Assembly: GCA_963708725.1 (NCBI GenBank)
Contig: CAVPTL010000014.1
Location: 372,001 to 436,000, forward strand
Direction: 5' to 3'
Length of the DNA stretch: 64,000 bases
Source of the DNA: CAVPTL01 sp963708725
GTDB taxonomy: Bacteria > Actinomycetota > Thermoleophilia > Gaiellales > JAICJC01
Under the pieces are notes generated by a model. That model searched no databases and was not told the DNA's origin. It saw nothing but the letters and a program-made list of their open reading frames with translations. This document shows, piece by piece, positions 26,062-34,823 of this stretch; the stretch's first letter is position 1, and every line of letters starts with the position of its first letter. A program made the translations under genes and the position numbers.

Positions 26062-26735
26062 GCCAGCACCGTGTCGGCCAGCTCGGACACCCGCCGCACG
26101 TCCGGTTCGGCCGCCGGCTGGGATCCGTACACCCGGCCTTCGAACAGTCGTGTGCACTCGGCCAGCGCCGCGCCGGGATCTGACCGCGGGTCGAGCCGCC
26201 GGACGAACGTCCAGTTGCTGCGTCCCGGTAGCGGACGCCATCCGCGGCGTTGACCAAGCTCCTGGAGGAGCGCTGTGTACAGCAGCCGCAGACCTTCGCG
26301 GGGATCGCTTCGAGCGAGCCCCAGCGCCTGCGCCCGGGCCTCTTCGAACGGCGTCGGCGGTGGGCCCAGTGGCTCCTGGGTCTTTGACCGCCGCGGCCGC
26401 GGCTTCCACCCGAACAGTGCTCGCGCCAGCAGAAACACCACCGCGACCACCGCCGCGATGATGGCCGCGTAGGTGAGCAGGCGAAAGATCACCGCGAGCA
26501 CCGAGCCGCCCCCGCCCAACCCGATCGACGGCAGGTCGACCAGGTGGATCAGCCACCGGAAGAACTCGCCGATCCATCCCGTGACCTTGTCGTAGGCGCG
26601 CGAGAACACGTTTGACCCGTGCCTCGGCACCCCGGTGGCCGCGGCCGCTGCCCGGCGGGCCTCCGGAAGCTTGGCGACGGTCGTCTGCGACGCTGCGTGG
26701 ACTCGCAGCAGATGCTCGACGGCGGGGGCGATCAC
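26058..26735 (-). CDS. DUF4129-containing membrane protein
   Basis: 225 residues: an N-terminal amphipathic region, one strong helix at about 82-108, a basic Pro-rich stretch, then a soluble DUF4129 domain (REGLRLLYTALLQELGQRRG; SNWTFVRRLD). DUF4129 is found alone or at the C-terminus of transglutaminase-like proteins, and its association with MoxR/DUF58/DUF4350 is well established. GTG 26735 overlaps the stop of the gene before it. Confidence 0.85.
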   Translation of the reverse strand: MIAPAVEHLLRVHAASQTTVAKLPEARRAAAAATGVPRHGSNVFSRAYDKVTGWIGEFFRWLIHLVDLPSIGLGGGGSVLAVIFRLLTYAAIIAAVVAVVFLLARALFGWKPRPRRSKTQEPLGPPPTPFEEARAQALGLARSDPREGLRLLYTALLQELGQRRGWRPLPGRSNWTFVRRLDPRSDPGAALAECTRLFEGRVYGSQPAAEPDVRRVSELADTVLA

Positions 26736-27427
26736 AGCGCCTCGATCGCCGCGCGCAGGTCGTCACCCTCGTGTCGCAGCTTCAGATCGACGTACAACAT
26801 CACGGTGATCAAGGCCACCAGCGGTTGGGTCAGGATTGCGATCGCGGCGCCGGCGATCACGCCGGCATAGGCGTTTGATCCGATCAGCGCGTGGGCTGCG
26901 GCCGCGCAGGCGCCCTGGGCCAGGAGCACCATGAACCCCGCCAGGATCAGAATGCCGAAGGTGCGCCACCAGGAGCGTTTGACCAGCTCGCGGCTGCGTC
27001 CCAGCGCCGCGCCGTAGCGCAGGTGCTCGATCGCGACCACCGGAGCGGCCATCGCAAACCAGGTGGCGATCAGAAACCCCGGGGCGACGAACAAGGCAAA
27101 CCCGCCGACGACGGCCAGCGCGTACAACACAAACGTCGCGACCAGCGGCCATAGCAGGCGACCCATCCGCCGCCACACGCGACCCACGGTCAACGTGCGG
27201 CCGGCGATCAGCTCATCGACGATGATCGCAGCCATGGCGGTTGCGAGGAACACCGCGACGCCGTCGATCACCACACCCACGACCTGGCCGGCCACCCCGC
27301 CCTGCTCCTCGATCAGCCCGCCGACGAGATTCGCGGGCACGGTGATCAGCGCGATCGCCGCGACCACCAGCGAGAAGTTGCGGCTGTAGACATTGACTGC
27401 GGCGTCGTAGATCGAGGCCATGTCCAT
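26732..27427 (-). CDS. Polytopic membrane protein of the MoxR cluster
   Basis: 231 residues with about six helices, the Y-D-A-A-V-N-V-Y-S-R-N-F start and a VKRSWWRTFGILI motif between helices 4 and 5. This is the layout of the membrane proteins (DUF7847/GDPD-membrane-domain-like) seen in such clusters. I prefer ATG 27427, with an AGAGG Shine-Dalgarno, over GTG 27472, which would overlap the RDD stop. Function unknown; the position implies that it belongs to the same envelope-associated system. Confidence 0.75.
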   Translation of the reverse strand: MDMASIYDAAVNVYSRNFSLVVAAIALITVPANLVGGLIEEQGGVAGQVVGVVIDGVAVFLATAMAAIIVDELIAGRTLTVGRVWRRMGRLLWPLVATFVLYALAVVGGFALFVAPGFLIATWFAMAAPVVAIEHLRYGAALGRSRELVKRSWWRTFGILILAGFMVLLAQGACAAAAHALIGSNAYAGVIAGAAIAILTQPLVALITVMLYVDLKLRHEGDDLRAAIEAL

Positions 27428-27464
27428 CGGCCTCTCAACCCGGGCCTCGGTTCGGAGTTGAACG

Positions 27465-28199
27465 TCAAGCACGTGCGAAACGCTTTCCTGCCGCTTCGAT
27501 GTACTGCTCGTCCGACACATCGGCGGGGCGCGGGACGTCGGCCTCGAGCCGCGCGGCCAGCAGGCCGGCCAGCTCGACCCGGGTCTGGGACCCGAGCTGC
27601 CGGCGGCGCTCCAGAAACTGGCTCACAACCGCCGCGGCCGCGGGTGGCGCCACCGCTGCAGGTGCGGTGCGCTGCACCTGCTCGACGAAACTCCCGCTTC
27701 CTCGCTGCGCCTGGGTGCGCCCACGTGGCCGCGGCTCGGCACGCACCGCGACGGTGCCTGCAGCCATGTCGCCGAGCCGCTGGCTGCGGGTCGAGCACAT
27801 CGCAACCGTCCCTCCCAGGACGTAGAAGAACGGCAGGATGTCGACGACGCGCAGCACGTTACGCACCGCCGACTCGCGCAGACCGATCGGCGTGCCCTGG
27901 TCGGTGACGACCTTGATCTTGAGCGCAAGCTTGCCCGGGGTCGCGCCCTCCAGCCACTCGAACAGGATGAAATAGGCGAACGGCCCAACGGCAGCCGCAA
28001 TGATCAGAACCGGCAGTGAGAGCCATTGCGGCAGAAGCGCCAGACCGTTGACACCCACCCCGAATACCGTGGAGAGAATTCCGACCATCGCAATCACGTC
28101 AATCAGCTGGGCGACAGCCCGCGATCCGACTGCGGCAATATCGTGCTCGACGACCACACGCTCAGGAGTCGTCAGTGAAATACGTTCAATGAACACCAC
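27465..28199 (-). CDS. RDD-family membrane protein
   Basis: 244 residues. Three helices make the RDD domain: VGSRAVAQLIDVI is the Arg-Asp signature, ATPGKLALKIKVV precedes the last helix. A Pro/Ala-rich C-terminal cytoplasmic tail of about 90 residues follows. The start is taken as the first of two tandem GTG codons (28199) with GAGG about 5 bases upstream; the second at 28196 is equally possible. It is the first gene of the MoxR cluster and divergent from spoIIM, the usual arrangement in actinobacteria. Confidence 0.85.
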   Translation of the reverse strand: MVFIERISLTTPERVVVEHDIAAVGSRAVAQLIDVIAMVGILSTVFGVGVNGLALLPQWLSLPVLIIAAAVGPFAYFILFEWLEGATPGKLALKIKVVTDQGTPIGLRESAVRNVLRVVDILPFFYVLGGTVAMCSTRSQRLGDMAAGTVAVRAEPRPRGRTQAQRGSGSFVEQVQRTAPAAVAPPAAAAVVSQFLERRRQLGSQTRVELAGLLAARLEADVPRPADVSDEQYIEAAGKRFARA

Positions 28200-28226
28200 T
28201 GCCTCACCGATGAGTTGACTGGAACC

Positions 28227-29249
28227 ATGGTCCACGCCTCAGACGAACACGAATGGTCGATACGCCGTGCCCCGCTCTGGGACGAACTCTCAGACCTGCT
28301 CGACGAATCGGCACGACACAAGCACCGCATGAGCGCCGAGCGGGTCGACCTGCTGGTTCTGCGCTACCAGCAGACGGCTGCCGATCTCGCCCTGCTCCGC
28401 ACCCAACATCCTGATTCGGCATTGATCCCGCGCCTGAACGACGTGGTCGCCCGCGGCCACGCCGCCGTCTACTACCGGCGCACCAGGCTGTCGTTGAGAA
28501 GCGTGTTGGATTTCGTTTCACGAGGGTATCCGCGGCTCGTCTGGGAAATCCGCCGCTACATCTATGTGATCGCCGCGCTCGAGATCGTCTTCACCCTGGC
28601 CGGGTTGATCTGGGCGCTGCATGACCCGGTCAACGCCGCGACCTTCCTGCCCGCCGACCTCCGCGACGCCGCGCACTTCCCCCACCATGCGATCCCGGCG
28701 GGGCTGATGAGCGTCGGGGCAAGCTCGATCTTCACTCACAACATCCTGGTGTCGTTCGTCGATCTCGCCGGCGGACTCACCGCCGGGCTGATGACGTTCT
28801 ACAGCGTGTATCTCAACTCGATGCTGCTCGGGGTGTTGTCGGGACTGACCAACGAGTCGTCGCTCAACTCCGAGTACTGGTCGCTGATCCTGCCCCACGC
28901 GGTGATCGAGCTGACCGCATTTACGATCTGTGGTGGCGCCGGTCTCACCATCGCCGACGCAATCGTCCGCGCGGGGCCGCTTCCGCGCAGCCGTGCAATC
29001 CGCAAAACAGGGACGCGCGCGGTCATGATCGGGCTGGGCACGATGCCGCTTCTGATCGTCGCAGGCACGATCGAAGGCTTCATCACTCCGTCGGGCCTCC
29101 CGATCGGTGTGAAGATCGCGGTGGCGCCGCTGACCGCCGTGATCCTGGCCGCCTATCTCAGGCGCGGACGGCCGGCTCGACAGCCAACGCCCGGATCGGC
29201 GAAAGTACCGCCGAGCGATGCTGTTTCCCGAACTCCGGCAACCGTCTGA
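28227..29249 (+). CDS. Stage-II-sporulation-protein-M-like membrane protein
   Basis: 340 residues of the SpoIIM/DUF95 family. A helical N-terminal cytoplasmic region of about 110 residues includes RYQQTAADLALLRTQ, followed by about five transmembrane helices. In Bacillus SpoIIM works with SpoIID/SpoIIP in septal peptidoglycan remodelling, but non-sporulating actinobacteria carry this family next to RDD and MoxR genes, as here. ATG 28227 is preferred to TTG 28215. The start faces the RDD gene across 27 bases, so the promoters overlap. It overlaps the acyl-CoA synthetase gene by 32 bases. Confidence 0.85.
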   Translation: MVHASDEHEWSIRRAPLWDELSDLLDESARHKHRMSAERVDLLVLRYQQTAADLALLRTQHPDSALIPRLNDVVARGHAAVYYRRTRLSLRSVLDFVSRGYPRLVWEIRRYIYVIAALEIVFTLAGLIWALHDPVNAATFLPADLRDAAHFPHHAIPAGLMSVGASSIFTHNILVSFVDLAGGLTAGLMTFYSVYLNSMLLGVLSGLTNESSLNSEYWSLILPHAVIELTAFTICGGAGLTIADAIVRAGPLPRSRAIRKTGTRAVMIGLGTMPLLIVAGTIEGFITPSGLPIGVKIAVAPLTAVILAAYLRRGRPARQPTPGSAKVPPSDAVSRTPATV

Positions 29250-30654
29250 CCGACCCGCCCTGCGCGTCGGCGATGACGAGGTGAGCCACACCCGGCTGGC
29301 GGGTTCAGCCGCCCGTCTGGCGACCGAGCTCGCCGGTTGCGACCGGGTCGCGGTGTGGGCCGAAAACTCGATCGCCACCGGGGTGGCGACGGTGGCGGCA
29401 CTGATCGCGGGCGTGCCTGCGATCCCCGTGAATCCCAAGTCGGGCAGCCGCGAGCTCGAGCACATCCTCGGCGACTGCCGGCCGGCGGCGGTGTTGTGTG
29501 GCGACGACTCGAAGCTGCCGGCGGGATTTGACGGCCTGCGCCGGATCGCGGTGACCGGGGACGGCGGCGATGCGGCCGACCTCCCGCCGGAACCGCCCGC
29601 GGAGGCCGCGGCACTGATCGTCTACACCTCGGGCACCACCGGCCCGCCCAAAGGCGCGGTGCTTCCGCGCCGCGCGATCGCCTCGAACCTCGACGCTCTC
29701 GCGACGGCCTGGGGATGGAGTGGCTCCGACGTCGTGTGCCACGCGCTGCCGCTGTTTCACGTGCACGGCCTGGTGCTCGGCACCCTGGGCCCGATCCGGC
29801 GTGGCGGCACCTCGTGGCACCTGGGCGGCTTCTCAGCCGAGGCAGTCGCAGGGGCGCTGGCCGATGAGGCGACGATGCTGTTCGCGGTGCCCACCATGTA
29901 TCACCGCCTGGCCGACGCCGCCGAGACCGACCCCGCGATCGCCGCGGGCCTGGGTGGCGCGCGGCTTCTGGTGTCGGGGTCGGCGCCGCTACCGGCGGCC
30001 GAGCACCAACGCCTCACCCGGCTCACAGGTCAGCGGGTGATCGAGCGCTACGGCATGTCCGAGACGTTGATGATCGCATCCACCACCGTCACCGGCGAGC
30101 GTCGTGCGGGCTCTGTCGGCGAGCCGCTCGACGGAGTCGAGGTCAGCGTCCGCGACGACCTCGGCGCGGAGCTCGAACCGGGCGACGACGCGATCGGTGA
30201 GGTGCACGTGCGAGGCCAGAACGTGATGCTCGGCTACCTCAACCGTCCCGAGGCGACCGCGGCGGCCTTCACCGCAGACGGCTTCTTCCGCACCGGGGAT
30301 CTCGCGGTGCGAAGCGCGGACGGCTACATCACGCTGGTGGGACGCCGAGCCACCGATCTGATCAAGAGCGGTGGATTCAAGATCGGCGCCGGCGAGATCG
30401 AGTCGGCGCTGCTCGACCATCCCGCGGTGGCCGAGGCGGCCGTGGCTGGAGTTCCCGACGCTGACCTGGGCGAGCGAGTCTGTGCATGGGTGGTGCTGCG
30501 TCCCGACGCCGCGGTGACCGCCCCCGAGCTGACCAATCACGTGGCGGCCACGCTCTCGCCACACAAGCGCCCCCGCAGTGTGTGGATGGTCGACTCGCTG
30601 CCTCGAAACGCGATGGGCAAAGTGCTCAAGACCGAGTTGCGAAACCGTGTCTGA
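29218..30654 (+). CDS. AMP-dependent acyl-CoA synthetase, malonyl-CoA-synthetase-like
   Basis: 478 residues of the ANL superfamily. The P-loop motif is YTSGTTGPPKG near 134-144, followed by the PLFHVHGLVLG motif, YGMSETL, RTGDL, GGFKIGAGEIE (A8) and catalytic Lys468 in NAMGKVLK. The short length and the FHVHGL segment are typical of the malonyl-CoA/short-diacid branch, but substrate is not certain. It makes acyl-CoA from acid, ATP and CoA. It starts inside the end of spoIIM and overlaps the next gene by 8 bases, so it is tied into a chain of overlapping genes. Confidence 0.88.
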   Translation: MLFPELRQPSDRPALRVGDDEVSHTRLAGSAARLATELAGCDRVAVWAENSIATGVATVAALIAGVPAIPVNPKSGSRELEHILGDCRPAAVLCGDDSKLPAGFDGLRRIAVTGDGGDAADLPPEPPAEAAALIVYTSGTTGPPKGAVLPRRAIASNLDALATAWGWSGSDVVCHALPLFHVHGLVLGTLGPIRRGGTSWHLGGFSAEAVAGALADEATMLFAVPTMYHRLADAAETDPAIAAGLGGARLLVSGSAPLPAAEHQRLTRLTGQRVIERYGMSETLMIASTTVTGERRAGSVGEPLDGVEVSVRDDLGAELEPGDDAIGEVHVRGQNVMLGYLNRPEATAAAFTADGFFRTGDLAVRSADGYITLVGRRATDLIKSGGFKIGAGEIESALLDHPAVAEAAVAGVPDADLGERVCAWVVLRPDAAVTAPELTNHVAATLSPHKRPRSVWMVDSLPRNAMGKVLKTELRNRV

Positions 30655-32011
30655 CCCCAATCGCCCAATCGAGCGCGAGCTCGAGGCGTCGGTGACCGAC
30701 TTCGAGCTGGGCGCGGTCGGCGATTGCATCGTGACCCGCCCGCTGGCGCGACAGCCACGGTTTGCCGAGACGCTCGCAGCCGTCGGTGGATGCCACGCGC
30801 TGTACGGAAACCTCGAGACGGTCATCTTCGACGGGCGGTCGTTCGCCGGCTCCGCCTACCCGTTTGCCAGCGACTGGCCGCTGGCATCGCCTCCGGCCGT
30901 GGCGGCCGACCTGGCGACGGTCGGCTTCGACCTGGTCAGCCGCGCCAACAACCACGCGCTCGACTGGGGTCTCGAGGCAATGCGGGAGTCGAGCAGGTGG
31001 CTCGACGAAGCTGGAATCGTGCACGCCGGAGTTGGCGAGAGCGCCGGTCAGGCTCGCGCGCCCGCCTATCTCGAGACGACCGCCGGCCGCGTCGGGCTGG
31101 TGTCGTGCACGACCACCTACCGCGAGACCAGCGAAGCCTCACCAGCCCGCGGTGCGGCGCCCGCCCGGCCGGGTCTGGCCGGCCTCAAGCTGACCCGCAC
31201 GCTGCGCCTGCCCGCCGAACAGCTGCGTTTGGCCGAGCAGCTCCAAACCGCGCTCGGCTCGCGGCTTGCGGGTGATGTCGACGCCGCCGGGTCGCTGCTG
31301 GGGCACCGGTTCGAGCCGAGCCCCGACGACACCGCGAGCTATGCCTACGCGATCGATCCCGAGGATCTGGCGGCGACGATGCGCGCGGTGCGGCTGGGAA
31401 AGCAACACTCCGACCTGTTGGTGGTCGCGCTGCACTCCCACGAGCCCCTGCACGACGAGTTTCCCCAGCCGCCGGGCGAGTATGTGGGCGAGTTCGGCCG
31501 GGCTGCCGTCGATGCCGGCGCCGATGTCGTTCTCACCACCGGGATCCACCACCTGGCGGGGGTCGAGATCTACCACGGCTGCCCGATCTTCCACGGGTTG
31601 GGCAACTTCGTCTTCTCGGACATCGTCGAGCCGCTTCCCCACGAGCTGTATGTGTACGCTCGCGACCACCTGGCCGAAGCGTTTCCCGACGCCGGCCACG
31701 TGACCGACGCCGATCTCACAAACGTGATCAACGGCCAGTGGTTCGCAAATGCCGAGACCTTCCAGGGTGTGATTGCGCGCTGCCGGTGGCAGCGTGGGGC
31801 GCTGGCCGCCGTCGAGCTCCAGCCGCTCGACCTCGGATATGGCCTGCCGCTGACCACCAGCGGCGTTCCCGTCCCGGCCACCGGCGCCGGGGCCGATGCG
31901 ATCATCGAGCGGGTTGCCGCGCTCTCGGCCGACCTGGGTACGACAGTCACCCCGCAGCGGCGTGAAGACACCACGATCGGCGTCATCGACGTTGCCGGGG
32001 CCGGCCGGTGA
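30647..32011 (+). CDS. CapA-family metallophosphoesterase-like protein
   Basis: 454 residues. The CapA/PGA-synthesis fold is seen in AVGDCIVTRPL near 19, SRANNHALDWG near 100, LHSHEPLHDEF near 261 and GIHHLAGVEIY...GNFVFSD near 300-322. The family includes the poly-gamma-glutamate capsule protein CapA and many uncharacterised phosphoesterases; there is no CapB/C nearby and no signal peptide. GTG 30647 gives an 8-base overlap with the acyl-CoA synthetase gene and starts 14 residues before the fold; the frame stays open 23 codons further upstream in unrelated sequence. Confidence 0.83.
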   Translation: MSDPNRPIERELEASVTDFELGAVGDCIVTRPLARQPRFAETLAAVGGCHALYGNLETVIFDGRSFAGSAYPFASDWPLASPPAVAADLATVGFDLVSRANNHALDWGLEAMRESSRWLDEAGIVHAGVGESAGQARAPAYLETTAGRVGLVSCTTTYRETSEASPARGAAPARPGLAGLKLTRTLRLPAEQLRLAEQLQTALGSRLAGDVDAAGSLLGHRFEPSPDDTASYAYAIDPEDLAATMRAVRLGKQHSDLLVVALHSHEPLHDEFPQPPGEYVGEFGRAAVDAGADVVLTTGIHHLAGVEIYHGCPIFHGLGNFVFSDIVEPLPHELYVYARDHLAEAFPDAGHVTDADLTNVINGQWFANAETFQGVIARCRWQRGALAAVELQPLDLGYGLPLTTSGVPVPATGAGADAIIERVAALSADLGTTVTPQRREDTTIGVIDVAGAGR

Positions 32012-32625
32012 GTCCCGACGGATACAACACCGCCGACGTCTTTCTGATCATCCTGATCGGTGTCGGTCCGCTCAAATCGGTGATCGCCTATGCGGATCTG
32101 ACTCGCGGGATGACGATCAGGCAGAAACGGCGGGTGGCCGTCAAGACGTCGGTGGTGGCAGCACTGATTGCGGCCTTGCTGTTGCTGTTCGGGGATCTCG
32201 CACAGCACGTCTTTCACTTCAGCCACGCGTCACTTGCGATCGCCGGCGGCATCGTCATGTTCCTGCTCGGCCTCGACATGGCGCTGGGCCGTCGCGATCT
32301 CGATCACGAGATGTCGGTCAACGATCCCGACAAGGTGTCGATCACGCCGCTGGCCGTACCGCTCACACTCAACCCGGTGGGCGTCGTCGCCCTGATCACC
32401 TACTCGTCCAACTTCTCGTGGACGCAGGAAGCCCAGACCGAGCTGATGATCGCTGTGGTGGCGGTGATCAACGTGGTCTGCTTCCTCGTGATCGCCCGGT
32501 TCAAGGAGGCACCCGAGGGGGTGATCACGGTGATCGAGATCATCCTGGGCATCCTGCTGTGCGCGGTCGCAATACAGCTGACGCTACTCGGCTTCCACGA
32601 CGTCGGGTGGGTCGGAGCCATATGA
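32008..32625 (+). CDS. MarC-family membrane protein
   Basis: 205 residues with six helices of the MarC/UPF0056 fold (GPLKSVIAYADLT near 20, TPLAVPLTLNPVGV near 115). MarC proteins are integral membrane proteins with no settled transport function, despite the historical antibiotic-resistance name. The GTG start overlaps the CapA-like stop (GTGA) and the stop overlaps the next ATG. Confidence 0.88.
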   Translation: MSPDGYNTADVFLIILIGVGPLKSVIAYADLTRGMTIRQKRRVAVKTSVVAALIAALLLLFGDLAQHVFHFSHASLAIAGGIVMFLLGLDMALGRRDLDHEMSVNDPDKVSITPLAVPLTLNPVGVVALITYSSNFSWTQEAQTELMIAVVAVINVVCFLVIARFKEAPEGVITVIEIILGILLCAVAIQLTLLGFHDVGWVGAI

Positions 32626-33275
32626 GCACCCGGATCTGGTCGCCGAGCGCCGCTGGCGTCGAAATCGTTACCGCGCTGGGAGCGGCCGAGCGGCTGGTCG
32701 GCAGCAACGACCGGCCCCACCTGGTGATCGTCGACGAGCACTCCGAGATCACGGCCGCGCCCGGCGCGCAGGTGTTCACGATCGCGCCGACGCGCGTCGC
32801 CGAGATCGAGGCCACCATCGTCGAGCTGGCCGCGATGATCGGGGCGTCGGCGCGGGCTCCCGAGGTGATCGAGTCGATCCAAAAGCCGATCGAATCGGTA
32901 CTGGCCGCAGTGATCGACAGGCCACGCCCCGCGGTCGTTGTGGCAACGGGAATCGACCCGCCGGTCGCGGCCGGCCGGTGGGTGCCAGAGATGATCGCGA
33001 TCGCTGGCGGCCGCGCGCTCATCGCCGAGGCGGGCGCAGCCGACGTGGCGACCTCATGGGTGGAGGTACGCACGGCCGCTCCCGATCTGGTGGTGATCGC
33101 GTCTCCCACCCCGGCGACGCCGCCGGATCTCGGCTGCCGGGTGGTCGCGGTCGACGGCGGGTACTACAGCCTGCCGGTTCCCCGTGTTGCCTATGGCATC
33201 GTCCAGCTGGGATTCCTGCTGCATCCCGATCGCCTGGTCGAACCCCGGATACCGCTCATGGAGGTGGCATCGTGA
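32622..33275 (+). CDS. BtuF/FepB-like binding-protein fold without export signal
   Basis: 217 residues. The N-terminus IWSPSAAGVEIVTALGAAERLVG matches the start of class III (cobalamin/siderophore) periplasmic binding proteins, and the long central helix plus second lobe (VRTAAPDLVVIASP) is present. There is no signal peptide or lipobox, and no ABC partner is nearby, so it may act in the cytoplasm or have been repurposed. ATG 32622 overlaps the MarC stop; the frame extends upstream antiphase to the CapA-like gene and is not used. Ligand unknown. Confidence 0.75.
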   Translation: MSTRIWSPSAAGVEIVTALGAAERLVGSNDRPHLVIVDEHSEITAAPGAQVFTIAPTRVAEIEATIVELAAMIGASARAPEVIESIQKPIESVLAAVIDRPRPAVVVATGIDPPVAAGRWVPEMIAIAGGRALIAEAGAADVATSWVEVRTAAPDLVVIASPTPATPPDLGCRVVAVDGGYYSLPVPRVAYGIVQLGFLLHPDRLVEPRIPLMEVAS

Positions 33276-33904
33276 CCGTACGCATCGTTGGCGCGGGCCT
33301 TGGTCGCACCGGCACGAATTCGCTCAAACTGGCGCTGAACCGCCTCACCGGCGGTCCCACCTACCACATGTCCGAGGCCAACGAACGGCCCGCCGACACC
33401 GCGGTGTGGCAGGCGGCACTCGATGGCGACCCGGTGGATTGGACGGCATTCCTGAAGGGGTGGAGCGCAACCGTCGACTGGCCCGGCTGCACCTTTTGGC
33501 GAGGGCTCACCGCCGCGTTCCCCGACGCCTTGGTGCTGCTTTCGACCCGCTCGAGCGGTGAGCGTTGGTGGCAGAGCTTCGACGCCACCATCGCCCCCCG
33601 GTTGCAAACTCCGGTGCCGGCGGGAAATCCCGAATGGAGCGCGCGCCGGGTGATGGTGCGCGGCGTGGTCGAGCGCGACCTCGGTCCCGGCTGGTGGGAG
33701 GCAGCCTCCGCGATCGCCGGCTACGAGCGACACAATGCGTCGGTGCGCGCAGGAGTGGAACCCGAGCGGTTGATCGAGTGGTCTCCCGGTGACGGCTGGG
33801 GCCCGCTGTGCCATGCCCTGGGCGTGGCCGAGCCCGACGAGCCGTTCCCCCATGTGAACACCACCGCGGAGTTCAACCGGCCGCGCGAGACCGAGGAGCC
33901 GTAA
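33272..33904 (+). CDS. Sulfotransferase-family protein
   Basis: 210 residues. The N-terminus GLGRTGTNSLKLAL is the PAPS 5'-phosphosulfate-binding loop, and VLLSTRSSGERWW carries the 3'-phosphate-binding Arg/Ser region. The size fits the Sulfotransfer_4 (PF17784) branch. The acceptor is unknown. GTG 33272 overlaps the BtuF-like stop (GTGA). It ends the six-gene overlapping chain. There is no sulfate-activation gene in the window. Confidence 0.85.
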   Translation: MTVRIVGAGLGRTGTNSLKLALNRLTGGPTYHMSEANERPADTAVWQAALDGDPVDWTAFLKGWSATVDWPGCTFWRGLTAAFPDALVLLSTRSSGERWWQSFDATIAPRLQTPVPAGNPEWSARRVMVRGVVERDLGPGWWEAASAIAGYERHNASVRAGVEPERLIEWSPGDGWGPLCHALGVAEPDEPFPHVNTTAEFNRPRETEEP

Positions 33905-33921
33905 CGTTTGAGCGGTTCCCG

Positions 33922-34557
33922 ATGACTGTTGAGTATGACGACACGCGTTTGGTGGCAGCGCTCCGCGCCGGCGATGAGCAGGCGTTTCGCGCGTTGATCG
34001 ATCGGTATCAGGCGTCATTCGTGCGCGTCGCCCAGTCGTATGTGCGCGATCAGGCAGTGGCCGAGGAGGTCGCCCAGGAGACGTGGGTTGCGATCCTCCA
34101 GGGCCTCGACCGGTTCGAGGGGCGCTCCTCGCTCAAGACATGGATGTATCGGATCCTCACAAACCGCGCGATCACCCGCGCCAAGCGGGAGCGGCGGTCG
34201 ACACCGTTTTCGTCGCTGGCCGGCGACGACGGCCCGGCGGTCGATCCCGATCGCTTCCGGCCGGCCGACGATCCCAACTATCCGGGACACTGGCGCAGTC
34301 GGCCGCAGCCGTGGAGCGACCTGCCCCAAGACGTGCTGCTCGCGGCGGAGACCCGAGCGAAGCTGCTGGAGGCGATCGAGCGCCTACCCGACTCTCAGCG
34401 GCGGGTGATCACCTTGCGCGACGTCGAGGGCCTGTCGGCCGGTGAGGTGGACGAACTGCTCGACCTCACCGATGTGAATCAGCGGGTGCTGTTGCACCGC
34501 GCCCGGTCGCGCGTGCGAGCGCTGCTCGAGCCCTACTTCGGGGGGGACGCGGCATGA
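33922..34557 (+). CDS. ECF-type RNA polymerase sigma factor
   Basis: 211 residues. Region 2 (AEEVAQETWVAILQGLDRFEGRSSLKTWMYRI) and region 4 (AIERLPDSQRRVITLRDVEGLSAGEV) are clear, with a longer-than-usual acidic/Pro linker. It directs RNA polymerase to stress-type promoters. It is followed by a zinc anti-sigma gene overlapping by 4 bases, the standard pair. ATG 33922 is the natural start; the frame runs upstream into the sulfotransferase gene but is shadow. Confidence 0.9.
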   Translation: MTVEYDDTRLVAALRAGDEQAFRALIDRYQASFVRVAQSYVRDQAVAEEVAQETWVAILQGLDRFEGRSSLKTWMYRILTNRAITRAKRERRSTPFSSLAGDDGPAVDPDRFRPADDPNYPGHWRSRPQPWSDLPQDVLLAAETRAKLLEAIERLPDSQRRVITLRDVEGLSAGEVDELLDLTDVNQRVLLHRARSRVRALLEPYFGGDAA

Positions 34558-34799
34558 GCGATCTGGCCTGCAACGAGCTGGTCGAGTTGGTCACCGACTA
34601 CTTCGAGGGCGCACTCTCACCGGCCGATACGGCGCGGTTCGAGGCCCATCTCACCGCCTGCGACGGCTGCACCGGCTATCTCGATCAGATCCGCACGACG
34701 ATCGTGCTCACCGGCCGGCTCAGCCAGGAAAGCATCACCCCGGAAGCCCGCGACACCCTGCTCCACGCCTTCCGCACCTGGAACCTCGCGCGTGAATAA
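34554..34799 (+). CDS. Zinc-finger anti-sigma factor
   Basis: 81 residues with a ZAS-type motif His-x3-Cys-x2-Cys (HLTACDGC at about residues 32-39) and an upstream Cys6. It should bind and hold the adjacent ECF sigma factor; a metal-coordinating cysteine pair suggests redox or zinc release as the trigger (inference). It is soluble, with no transmembrane helix. ATG 34554 overlaps the sigma stop. Its TAA stop lies inside the palindromic repeat at 34793-34823. Confidence 0.88.
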   Translation: MSDLACNELVELVTDYFEGALSPADTARFEAHLTACDGCTGYLDQIRTTIVLTGRLSQESITPEARDTLLHAFRTWNLARE

Positions 34800-34823
34800 A
34801 TGGTGCCTGGCACCATTTATTCA
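34793..34823. repeat. GTGCC-N-GGCAC palindromic element B, between convergent genes
   Basis: Perfect 31-base palindrome with arm TGAATAAATGGTGCC. The left arm holds the TAA stop of the anti-sigma gene and the right arm, read on the minus strand, holds the TGA stop of the converging 65-residue gene. One element therefore closes both reading frames and probably both transcripts. Confidence 0.85.
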
